From: G965202915 sp965205955
Lineage (GTDB): Bacteria > Pseudomonadota > Gammaproteobacteria > Eutrophobiales > Eutrophobiaceae
Length of the DNA: 64,000 nucleotides
Assembly (NCBI GenBank): GCA_965205955.1
Contig: OZ242192.1
Span: 1,798,001-1,862,000 of the forward strand
Direction: 5' to 3'
The position numbers and the translations under genes were made by a program. Below are positions 56,961 through 64,000 of this stretch, piece by piece (the first letter of the stretch is position 1; the number at the start of each line of letters is the position of its first letter). The notes beneath the pieces were generated by a model that had not been told where the DNA came from, searched no databases, and saw only the letters and a list, made by a program, of their open reading frames with translations.

Positions 56961-57968
56961 CTACATCCCATAATACTCTTTATACCAGGCAACAAAACGA
57001 CGTATCCCCTCCCGTAAAGGGGTCGTCGACTTGAAGCCGATATCTCTCTCAAAGTCCGTCATATCCGCAAAAGTGATGGGAGCGTCGCCGGGCTGCATCG
57101 GCAGCATGTTCTTGATCGCTTTTCTGTCCAGCGCGTCTTCCAGATAGGCAATCAAATCTGTCAGGCGCTCAGGGTGGTTATTGCCTATATTGTAAATCCT
57201 GTAAGGCGCATTCGAGGTGGCCGGATCCGGTTTGCTCGCCCCGTTTTCACCCGGCTTCGGCACGTGTCCGATGACTCTGGCAATTCCTTCGACGATATCG
57301 TCAATATAAGTGAAGTCGCGCTGCATGTCGCCATGATTGAAAACATCAATCGCCCGCCCGGCCAGCATGGCGCGAGTGAAAGAAAACAGAGCCATGTCCG
57401 GCCTGCCCCACGGGCCATAGACGGTGAAAAATCTCAATCCGGTACACGGCAATTGATAAAGATGCGCGTAACTGTGAGCCAGGAGTTCGCCGGCCTTCTT
57501 CGTGGCCGCGTACAATGAAAGTGGATGATCCGTCCCATGATGTTCCGAAAAGGGTATATCTACATTTGCTCCATAAACCGAACTCGACGATGAAAACACC
57601 AGATGCTTGACGGCAGCCGTCCTGCACCCGTCCAAAACATTTGCAAAACCGACGAGATTGGACTGAATATAGGCATTAAAATTTTCGAGAAAAGAACGCA
57701 CCCCGGCCTGCGCCGCCAAATGCAGCACCGTATCAGGTTCCCGCTCCTGAAAAAACCTTGCAACGCCTCCCCGGTCGGCAATATCCATTCTATCGAATGT
57801 AAATGCCGGAAAGGCCCGTAAACGCTCCAGGCGTGCTGATTTGAGCCCCACGTCGTAGTAATCATTCAGATTGTCTATGCCGTGAACCTGCTCGCCGCGC
57901 TGCAACAGAAGCTCGGCCGCCGCCGCCCCAATAAATCCTGCGGCACCCGTAATTAATATCGCCATCAC
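56961..57968 (-). CDS. UDP-glucuronate 4-epimerase-like NAD-dependent epimerase, copy A
   Basis: A 335-residue paralogue of the gene at 55543 with the same catalytic motifs (SLYAATKKAGELL, TGLRFFTVYGPW). The first 75 codons are nearly identical at DNA level in both copies and the upstream 200 bases are repeated as well, so the duplication is recent. The differences sit mainly in the middle (FLENFNAYI versus LKGFDANI) and could alter specificity or reflect decay of one copy. Confidence 0.88.
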   Translation of the reverse strand: MMAILITGAAGFIGAAAAELLLQRGEQVHGIDNLNDYYDVGLKSARLERLRAFPAFTFDRMDIADRGGVARFFQEREPDTVLHLAAQAGVRSFLENFNAYIQSNLVGFANVLDGCRTAAVKHLVFSSSSSVYGANVDIPFSEHHGTDHPLSLYAATKKAGELLAHSYAHLYQLPCTGLRFFTVYGPWGRPDMALFSFTRAMLAGRAIDVFNHGDMQRDFTYIDDIVEGIARVIGHVPKPGENGASKPDPATSNAPYRIYNIGNNHPERLTDLIAYLEDALDRKAIKNMLPMQPGDAPITFADMTDFERDIGFKSTTPLREGIRRFVAWYKEYYGM

Positions 57969-58002
57969 ACTTTGTTACTTCAACATAAGTCTCATCCAGC
58001 CT

Positions 58003-58265
58003 TTATATAAACCTGAAAGGGTGGCTGGTTTTTCTGAACCGGGGTAATAAATCACGCGCCAATGCCCGGTTATGTCTTGCCGCATAAGGAAAATGTCTGG
58101 CACAAAAACGATCCATAAGGCTTTGGTAAGTGCAGTGATCTTTATACATATCAAATACTTTTATGAGTGAAGCAACCGTCGCACTCCGATTTTTGCTGAT
58201 AGTAGAAGTTGGACAGCCAATGGTCGCGGCATCCTTCGGGGAGATGGTTTGCTTTCGGTAAGGGA
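58003..58265 (-). pseudogene. Relics between pseB and epimerase A: pseC 5' end joined to unknown tail
   Basis: Directly after the pseB stop the minus strand reads IPYRKQTISPKDAAT, a copy of the pseC N-terminus, then breaks off into the FDMYKDHC-type tail. This shows that pseC once followed pseB directly and that a piece carrying the epimerase was inserted at this junction. Confidence 0.8.
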
Positions 58266-59285
58266 TCAACGCCTTTCCTCGGAATTACCGGCGGCAGTCT
58301 CGTGCAAAGTGCGGATCTGTTCAACCGTCAGAGATTCTGGATTGCTACCGGAGTTATATTCAAATCCTTGTTCAACAGGCGTTCCTTTTTCTTTGAGCGC
58401 GTTAACACTGAAATCGTTGCTGCGGGTGAAAAAGGTGATCGTGGGACAAATCACGTAATGGTCTTCAAATTCTATGGTCAGATGCGAATCGTCGGCCGGG
58501 CACATGACCTCGTGCAGTTTTTCCCCTGGGCGGATGCCGATAATTTTCGTCGGCATATCCGGCGCCATCGCCCGTGCCAGATCGGTAATACGGATCGAAG
58601 GGATCCTAGGCACGAAAATCTCGCCACCCTGCATGCGCTCGAAGGACTTGAGAACAAAGTTCACTCCCTGATTGAGCGTGATCCAAAACCGGGTCATGCG
58701 CTCGTCGGTGATTGGCAGATGATCGGCGCCCTCCTCGATCAGCTGCCTGAAGAAAGGTACCACCGAACCGCGCGAACCCACTACGTTACCATAGCGCACC
58801 ACCGAAAAACGCGTCGCGTGCGGGCCGACCACGTTATTGGCCGCCACAAACAGCTTATCCGACACGAGCTTGGTTGCGCCGTACAGATTGACAGGATTGG
58901 CCGCCTTGTCGGTAGACAAGGCAATGACCTGCCTGACCCGGCAGTCCAATGCAGCCTGAATCACGTTCTCCGCCCCGTGGATATTGGTCTTCACACATTC
59001 CATTGGGTTATATTCCGCGGTCGGCACCTGCTTGAGCGCGGCCGCGTGTACCACCACGTCCACGCCGTCCATTGCCTGCCGCAGCCTTTGAAGATCCCGC
59101 ACATCGCCAATGAACCAGCGCAGGCAGTCGGCGGGAAACTGCCGCTGCATCTCAAACTGCTTGAGCTCGTCGCGGGAAAAGACGATCAGCCGTGTCGGAT
59201 GAAACCGCTCCAGCACGGCTTTTACCAGCTTCTTTCCAAAAGAACCGCTACCGCCGGTTATCAGTACGCTTTTATCTTTGAACAT
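58266..59285 (-). CDS. pseB: UDP-N-acetylglucosamine 4,6-dehydratase (inverting)
   Basis: A 339-residue short-chain dehydrogenase that makes the 4-keto-6-deoxy sugar for pseudaminic acid, first step of the pathway. The start at 59285 gives FKDKSVLITGGSGSFGKKL; a longer frame would add 29 unlikely residues. The catalytic region HAAALKQVPTAEYNPMECVKTN, with Lys in place of Tyr, and RYGNVVGSRGSV are typical of FlaA1/PseB. The C-terminus is copied twice downstream as relics. Confidence 0.93.
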   Translation of the reverse strand: MFKDKSVLITGGSGSFGKKLVKAVLERFHPTRLIVFSRDELKQFEMQRQFPADCLRWFIGDVRDLQRLRQAMDGVDVVVHAAALKQVPTAEYNPMECVKTNIHGAENVIQAALDCRVRQVIALSTDKAANPVNLYGATKLVSDKLFVAANNVVGPHATRFSVVRYGNVVGSRGSVVPFFRQLIEEGADHLPITDERMTRFWITLNQGVNFVLKSFERMQGGEIFVPRIPSIRITDLARAMAPDMPTKIIGIRPGEKLHEVMCPADDSHLTIEFEDHYVICPTITFFTRSNDFSVNALKEKGTPVEQGFEYNSGSNPESLTVEQIRTLHETAAGNSEERR

Positions 59286-59627
59286 TTGTTGGTTTTCGCT
59301 AACAGACGGCGCCTGCGGCCAGCACGAGATCCCGGTTGTTGACCCTATCTGGCGTGTTACACTCGAGCCCAATCCGCCTATGCGGCGCTACCACAAATTT
59401 GCGCATATATCCCCATCAGGAAAAGTGGTGTGCCGGGACAACATGTGGCGCCCCGGAATATATGTAATTAAAATTTTGCGGGTGTTCATTAAAACTGACT
59501 ATCTGCATCTTTGGTCTATTTATACAGACTGTTGCTATCCCGTGGTAAGTCTATCCTGTAAAGGAAGATAAAGAGATAGTGAAGTTTATATAATGATAAA
59601 GTATATATACAGAACCTGGAAATGACA

Positions 59628-60494
59628 ATGCCCGACTGGATCCACGAAGACACGGCGTATCTGATGCCGTATTTGGCAGTGCGCGACGCCGAAGCCGCCG
59701 CCGAATTTTATGAGCGCGCTTTCGGCTTTGAGCGTCTCGAAGTCGTCCCCGGCGAGGACGGACTGTCGATGCACATTGGCATGACTTATCGCGGCAAGGC
59801 CATCGTGATGTTCGGTTCCGCCGAGGGGCGCGAGATGTTCGGTTTCGAGGGGCGCGAAAAGGATTGCGCTCCGCCCGCCGAGAGCGGCGCTGTGTGTCCG
59901 GCGTCGTTTTATGTCTACTGCGAAAATGCGGACGAATTCATCGCGCGCGCCGGCGCCGCTGGCGCGAAAAAAACGATGGAGTTGGAAAATATGTTTTGGG
60001 GCGACCGCATCGGGCAGGTGCAGGATCCGGACGGCTATCGCTGGACGTTCGCCACCGTTGTTTCGCCGATGAGGTCTGCCGTCGATTCGCCCGACAACAA
60101 GACGAATCCGAATCGCAAAGCAGAATATCCCCGTCAGATAGCGGATTGTGTAGCCGGGTTTCTGAAAGACGGCGATCTCGAAGGAGTCGTATCGATGTTT
60201 CATCCCGAATGCAGAATATTTTTTCCGCCGAATGAACCGCCCAAAATCGGCAAAGAAGGCGCGCGCGAAATATTTGCCGAGTTCATCGAAATGCGCCCAA
60301 CACTCATATCTACCATCACCAGTGAAGTGATCGTTGGCGATACCGCTCTCCTGCATGCCGTTTGGCGTTTTGAAGATGCGAACGGAACAATCATCGCCGA
60401 AGGCAATTCAATCGAAGTCGCCAAGAGACAGCCAGACGGCGGTTGGCGTTATTATATTGACTGTCCGCTTGGCGCGCCGCAGATTTCGCCATAG
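59628..60494 (+). CDS. VOC-fold protein fused to a SnoaL-like domain
   Basis: A 288-residue two-domain protein; the second ATG (59628) is preferred because the GGA site is seven bases before it. Residues 1-140 are a PhnB-type VOC domain (YLAVRDAEAAAEFYERAFGFE, QDPDGYRWTFAT). Residues 160-285 are a SnoaL/NTF2-like domain (VAGFLKDGDLEGVVSMFHPECRIFFPP, HAVWRFEDANGTIIAEG). The fusion is unusual. Upstream bases are shared with the next gene, showing duplication. Substrate unknown. Confidence 0.85.
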   Translation: MPDWIHEDTAYLMPYLAVRDAEAAAEFYERAFGFERLEVVPGEDGLSMHIGMTYRGKAIVMFGSAEGREMFGFEGREKDCAPPAESGAVCPASFYVYCENADEFIARAGAAGAKKTMELENMFWGDRIGQVQDPDGYRWTFATVVSPMRSAVDSPDNKTNPNRKAEYPRQIADCVAGFLKDGDLEGVVSMFHPECRIFFPPNEPPKIGKEGAREIFAEFIEMRPTLISTITSEVIVGDTALLHAVWRFEDANGTIIAEGNSIEVAKRQPDGGWRYYIDCPLGAPQISP

Positions 60495-60545
60495 ATGCCG
60501 CGTTGGTGGTACAATCACCCCAATTGACAGAATCTGGAAATGACA

Positions 60546-61004
60546 ATGCCCGACTGGATCCCCGAAAACGCGGCGCACCTGACGCCGTATTTGACCATGC
60601 GCGACGCCGAAGCCGCAGCCGAATTCTATGTGCGCGCGTTCGGCTTTGAACAGCGCGAAGTCGTCCCCGGCAAGGACGGCCGCCCGATGCACATCGGCAT
60701 GGCGTATCGCGGCAAGTCCATCGTCATGTTCGCTTCCGGCGAGGGGCACGAAAGAGACTGCGCGTCGCCCGCCGAAACCGGCGCTGTGTGTCCGGCATCG
60801 TTTTATGTCTACTGCGAAAATGCAGACCAACTCATCGCGCGCGCTGTCGCCGCTGGCGCGAAAAAAACCATGGAACTGGAAAACATGTTTTGGGGCGACC
60901 GCATCGGGCAGGTGCAGGATCCGGACGGCTATCGCTGGACGTTCGCCACCAAGGTCGGTGAGTTTGACATTTCCAAAGCGCCGCCGCAAATGCGGCCGGA
61001 GTGA
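60546..61004 (+). CDS. VOC-fold (PhnB-like) protein
   Basis: A 152-residue single VOC domain, a close copy of the first domain of the preceding gene, including the shared leader ACAGAA-CTGGAAATGACAATG. It lacks the SnoaL part and ends DISKAPPQMRPE. It may be the older form from which the fusion arose or the reverse. Confidence 0.85.
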   Translation: MPDWIPENAAHLTPYLTMRDAEAAAEFYVRAFGFEQREVVPGKDGRPMHIGMAYRGKSIVMFASGEGHERDCASPAETGAVCPASFYVYCENADQLIARAVAAGAKKTMELENMFWGDRIGQVQDPDGYRWTFATKVGEFDISKAPPQMRPE

Positions 61005-61088
61005 TGGCCGCGAGGCTGACCGAATTGCCGCCGACAAACTCTGTGCCACCATTGTAAATTAATTTTCCAATTGCAGCCCCTATATCGG

Positions 61089-63041
61089 ATGATAAAAGAC
61101 ACCTCCAACCGGAACAATTCCGTAAATCAAAATCCACCCCTTACCTTCATGGACGAGGAAGAGCGAAATAAAGGAGCACAGCGCCACTCCACCCGGAATC
61201 AGCCGCCAAACATCCGGCACCTTGATGCAGTGGCAAAACTGGCTCATACCATATTTACCCATGCACCGTATAAAGTTAGCCTGACGCTGTTGTTCATAGT
61301 GCTGGCCGGGATGGCTGAGATATTTGGAATCGCCATGCTCATTCCGCTTCTGCACCTCATCCAGCCGGTTGAACCGTCCGATAAACAAGGCGTCCTAAAC
61401 CAATTTATGATGCAAATCGGCGACATTATCCACCTCGAATGGACATTGCTGACAGTACTTGGGATATTCCTGGCAGTTGCCATCTTTCGCACAATATTGA
61501 TAATGGGGCGAGATTTTTTCATGGCAGAAATACTATATGGATTCGCCATGTATTACCTAAAAAAAATCTACACGTACACCGCCGTAGCAAAATGGGAATA
61601 CCTCAGCAACTACCGTCAATCCGACATTCAGAATATGCTGAGTCAGCAAATAAACCACACCAAAGAAAGTGCAGCCCTATTGATGCAAATAGCAGCGCAT
61701 ACCGGGATGACTATAATCAAGTTCACGCTCGCCGCATTGATTTCCCCGATTGCCGCCATCCTGTTATTTCTGATATGTATCGGGACTCTGATCTTTAAAG
61801 ATTCGATCTTACAGCGCCCCAGCATTTTAGGCAGACAAATTCGCAAAAAGAATCAGTCACTCCAGGCCTATACAACAGATTTCCTGCGCGGCTTAAAACT
61901 AGCCAAGAGTCACAACCTGGAAGAAGCGCACACCCGGAAATTCATAAATATAATCACTGACCTATTCCAAATCCAACTGCGCTTTTCCTCGTTAAACGTG
62001 GTAACGAAGGCAGTTTCGGAGATAGTCGTTGTTCTTGTGTCCGTGATAATAGCCTGGTTTTGCCTGTCCAATTCCGTACTGACGGCCTCCGAGTTAATCA
62101 TCATGATAGCGATCTTTCTGCGCACGTCTCCAGAAATAATAAAGTTGGTGGCACAAACACAACAGTTGATGCTTCGGATACCGTCATATTCCGATTTGCG
62201 GGAAGCGTGTCAAAAATTTGAAAACGCTACCGAGGTTTTGAATAATGATGACGAGTCCCTGATAACCCTGCACAGTACTCTGACAGCACAGGATATATCG
62301 TTCAGCTATACCAACACCAACGGTACCGAACTCAGCAAGCCGGTGCTGACAAACATCGATCTACAGATCCCTGCCAAAAAAATCACAGTGATTACAGGAG
62401 CATCCGGAGTAGGCAAAAGCACATTGGCGGAGATCCTAATCGGCTTGCGCGAACCGAGTGATGGCAAAATACTCATTGACGACGCACAGTTGTCTGTGGA
62501 CGACATACGCCGCTGGCGAAGGTCTATCGCTTACATCCCCCAGACACCTTATCTGTTCCATGACACTATCCGGGAAAACCTGCTTTGGGCACGGCCCGAA
62601 GCAACAGAATCCGAGATATGGGAGGCGCTTCACCTCTCCTCGGCCAAGGAATTTATTACCGCCCTGCCCAGGGGACTGGACACCGTCGTCGGAGATTGCG
62701 GCGCCTATCTATCCGGTGGCGAGCAACAGCGCATAGCCCTGGCGCGGGCGCTGATAAGGAAACCAACCCTGATCATATTGGACGAATCGACAAACCAGCT
62801 AGACGCCAAAAACAAAAAATGCATCCTGACAACCCTGACATCCCTTCGCAGTCAAATAACCATGGTTATGATCTCCCATTCTCTGGACATAATTAAAAAG
62901 GCGGACAAAATCATACTACTCGATTCCAGCGGGGTCTCTGCCACCGAAACCTGGCATGAATTCTCCGCCGAACTGGAGCATATCAAAGACACGGAAAATA
63001 ACGATAAAACTACGACGGTGGCAACAGGCAACTATTCCTGA
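61089..63041 (+). CDS. ABC exporter (fused permease and ATPase)
   Basis: A 650-residue half transporter that works as a dimer. Six membrane helices lie between residues 55 and 345; the ATPase domain follows with Walker A TGASGVGKSTL, signature LSGGEQQRIALARAL and Walker B LIILDES. N-terminal 45 residues are polar. The plan matches MsbA- and PglK-type exporters of lipids or lipid-linked sugars, fitting the neighbouring surface-sugar genes. Start at the ATG at 61089; a second ATG at 61149 is possible. Confidence 0.85.
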   Translation: MIKDTSNRNNSVNQNPPLTFMDEEERNKGAQRHSTRNQPPNIRHLDAVAKLAHTIFTHAPYKVSLTLLFIVLAGMAEIFGIAMLIPLLHLIQPVEPSDKQGVLNQFMMQIGDIIHLEWTLLTVLGIFLAVAIFRTILIMGRDFFMAEILYGFAMYYLKKIYTYTAVAKWEYLSNYRQSDIQNMLSQQINHTKESAALLMQIAAHTGMTIIKFTLAALISPIAAILLFLICIGTLIFKDSILQRPSILGRQIRKKNQSLQAYTTDFLRGLKLAKSHNLEEAHTRKFINIITDLFQIQLRFSSLNVVTKAVSEIVVVLVSVIIAWFCLSNSVLTASELIIMIAIFLRTSPEIIKLVAQTQQLMLRIPSYSDLREACQKFENATEVLNNDDESLITLHSTLTAQDISFSYTNTNGTELSKPVLTNIDLQIPAKKITVITGASGVGKSTLAEILIGLREPSDGKILIDDAQLSVDDIRRWRRSIAYIPQTPYLFHDTIRENLLWARPEATESEIWEALHLSSAKEFITALPRGLDTVVGDCGAYLSGGEQQRIALARALIRKPTLIILDESTNQLDAKNKKCILTTLTSLRSQITMVMISHSLDIIKKADKIILLDSSGVSATETWHEFSAELEHIKDTENNDKTTTVATGNYS

Positions 63042-63062
63042 AAGAGACGAGACTCCGAAACA

Positions 63063-63176
63063 CCCAGAGGGAGAGGGAGAAACCTGAATAAAAGCGCTTC
63101 AATCCAACCTCACCCTCACCCCGGCCCTCTCCCAGAGGGAGAGGGAGAAACCCGAATAAAAGCCTTCAATCCAACC
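63063..63176. repeat. Two 47-base units of a GAGGGAGAGGG repeat
   Basis: CCCAGAGGGAGAGGGAGAAAC and the following AATAAAAGC-CTTCAATCCAACC occur at 63063 and again at 63131, 68 bases apart. The second is embedded in CCCTCTCCCAGAGGGAGAGGG, a palindromic repeat common between genes in proteobacteria. A run of C residues follows. Two units only, so not a CRISPR array. Confidence 0.7.
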
Positions 63177-63222
63177 CCCCCCCCCAGCCCCCCAAACCCC
63201 CCTCTCCCTCTGGTGTTTTGTG

Positions 63223-64000
63223 CCGTATGATAGGATATACTCTCTTTCAATCCAATCCGGTATTCAATACGTTCAGAGGAGGTTAAAAAGTGGAGATTAA
63301 ATTACATAAGCTGGCCACCACAACGCCGGCCACACGAAAGTATATTCAGACCTCAAACAAGAGCGCACCGACCTTGTCGCGTGAGCTCGGAGTCTCTCTG
63401 CCTACGATTTACAAGTGGCTGCGGGCCGGGCGCATCTATGACGGCTCCCACACGCGTCATAACCTCAATCCGAGCACGTCGCCGCAGCACGAGGAGATTA
63501 TCACCGAGTTGCGGCTACGCTTGCGCTTGTCGCTGGATGATGTGGTTGAGGTGATGAACCGCTGTTTTCCCCAGACCTTCAGTCGCAGTGCGATCCATCG
63601 CTGCTTCAAGCGCTTAGGCGTAAACCGGCTGCCGCAAGTCAAGCAGTCGCGTGACTTCGGCTGTTTCGAGCAGGCCACGTGCGGGTTTATCCATATGGAC
63701 TTCAAGGTGTTGAGCAAGCTCAAGAAGCAACGCAGCTATGTGCTGGTGGCGATTGACCGGGCTACGCGCTTTGTCTGGGTGAAAATCATTGCGCGCCGCG
63801 ATGCCGCCACGACCTCGCAGTGTCTGCGTGAGTTCCTGGATGCGTTTCCCCACCCGGTGCATACCCTGCTTACCGACAACGATGGAGGCTTCACAGACCG
63901 CTTTGCAGTGGACAAGAAAGGCAAGCCAGACGGCAAACCAAGTGGTACGCATCCGTTTGACCGGGTGTGCCGTGAGCATCATATTGAGCATCGTCTCATT
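63223..64000 (+). mobile_element. IS481-like element, right end outside window
   Basis: The left end reads CCGTATGATAGGATATACTC and is shared with the fragment at 45525. The transposase begins 67 bases in. The element is cut by the window edge. Confidence 0.85.
63290..64000 (+). CDS. IS481-like transposase, C-terminus outside window
   Basis: Starts with GTG after a GAGGAGG ribosome binding site and stays open to the edge (237 codons). HTH part SAPTLSRELGVSLPTIYKWLRAG, then the rve core with the first Asp in FIHMDFKVLSKL and the second in LLTDNDGGFTDRF. The third catalytic residue would lie beyond the window. The first 80 residues match the truncated copy at 45592. Confidence 0.9.
   Translation, partial: MEIKLHKLATTTPATRKYIQTSNKSAPTLSRELGVSLPTIYKWLRAGRIYDGSHTRHNLNPSTSPQHEEIITELRLRLRLSLDDVVEVMNRCFPQTFSRSAIHRCFKRLGVNRLPQVKQSRDFGCFEQATCGFIHMDFKVLSKLKKQRSYVLVAIDRATRFVWVKIIARRDAATTSQCLREFLDAFPHPVHTLLTDNDGGFTDRFAVDKKGKPDGKPSGTHPFDRVCREHHIEHRLI

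Noticed and set aside
59586..60356. Minus-strand frame of 256 codons
   Set aside because: Antisense to the VOC-SnoaL gene; the same shadow appears opposite its paralogue.
63063..63176. Possible CRISPR array
   Set aside because: Only two units, spacing not spacer-like, and the sequence matches a common intergenic palindromic repeat; no cas genes.

Overview
The window looks like a chromosomal segment of a gammaproteobacterium. The gene orders gcvR-bcp, dapA-bamC and rpmF-plsX-fabH-fabD-fabG-acpP-fabF-pabC-mltG-tmk-holB, together with Kdo and heptose core-LPS genes (waaA, waaP, waaG), are typical of that class. The genus cannot be named from the sequence. Housekeeping blocks of even composition alternate with accessory blocks that are AT-rich, full of insertion sequences, or bordered by broken copies of neighbouring genes.

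Layout. 1-3.2 kb: a P-loop ATPase running off the edge, a VOC-fold protein, a GNAT acetyltransferase and a DUF4143-type ATPase. 3.3-13.2 kb: a type I restriction-modification operon in the order hsdR, hsdS, metallophosphoesterase, Hsp90-like ATPase, hsdM. The two middle genes are visibly AT-rich and are not standard type I components; this is the best candidate for an undescribed defence module. 13.4-15.3 kb: a ParA-like ATPase with a coiled-coil partner and a YecR-like lipoprotein. Degenerate pieces of 5S and 23S rRNA lie at 3.3, 13.4 and 14.9 kb around these genes. 15.4-18.7 kb: intact 5S and 23S genes (minus strand) with their own promoter and boxA and no 16S or tRNA beside them. 18.7-25.1 kb: a frameshifted bcp, gcvR, dapA and bamC, then a cargo of a UDG-like protein and three lipoproteins that ends in a second copy of the bamC 3' end, followed by a membrane protein. 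25.2-37 kb: an aminotransferase, tatD, a PilZ gene and the holB-to-rpmF lipid synthesis cluster.

37-44.7 kb is a cell-surface region: a sulfotransferase-like gene, waaA, a radical SAM protein, a double-kinase protein, waaP and waaG. 44.9-63 kb is a pseudaminic acid region: pseB, pseC, pseF, pseG and pseI on the minus strand, with an ATP-grasp/HAD pair, a toxin-antitoxin pair, a putative sialyltransferase-like gene and a pseudaminic acid-associated methylase. No separate pseH is visible. Two near-identical epimerase genes have been inserted between pseB and pseC, leaving copies of the pseB 3' end and the pseC 5' end. Remnants of IS5-like and IS481-like elements are scattered through it. The window ends with duplicated VOC genes, an ABC exporter and the start of an IS481-like transposase.

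The recurring theme is cargo placed next to duplicated ends of conserved genes (rRNA, bamC, pseB/pseC), which records repeated recombination at these points.
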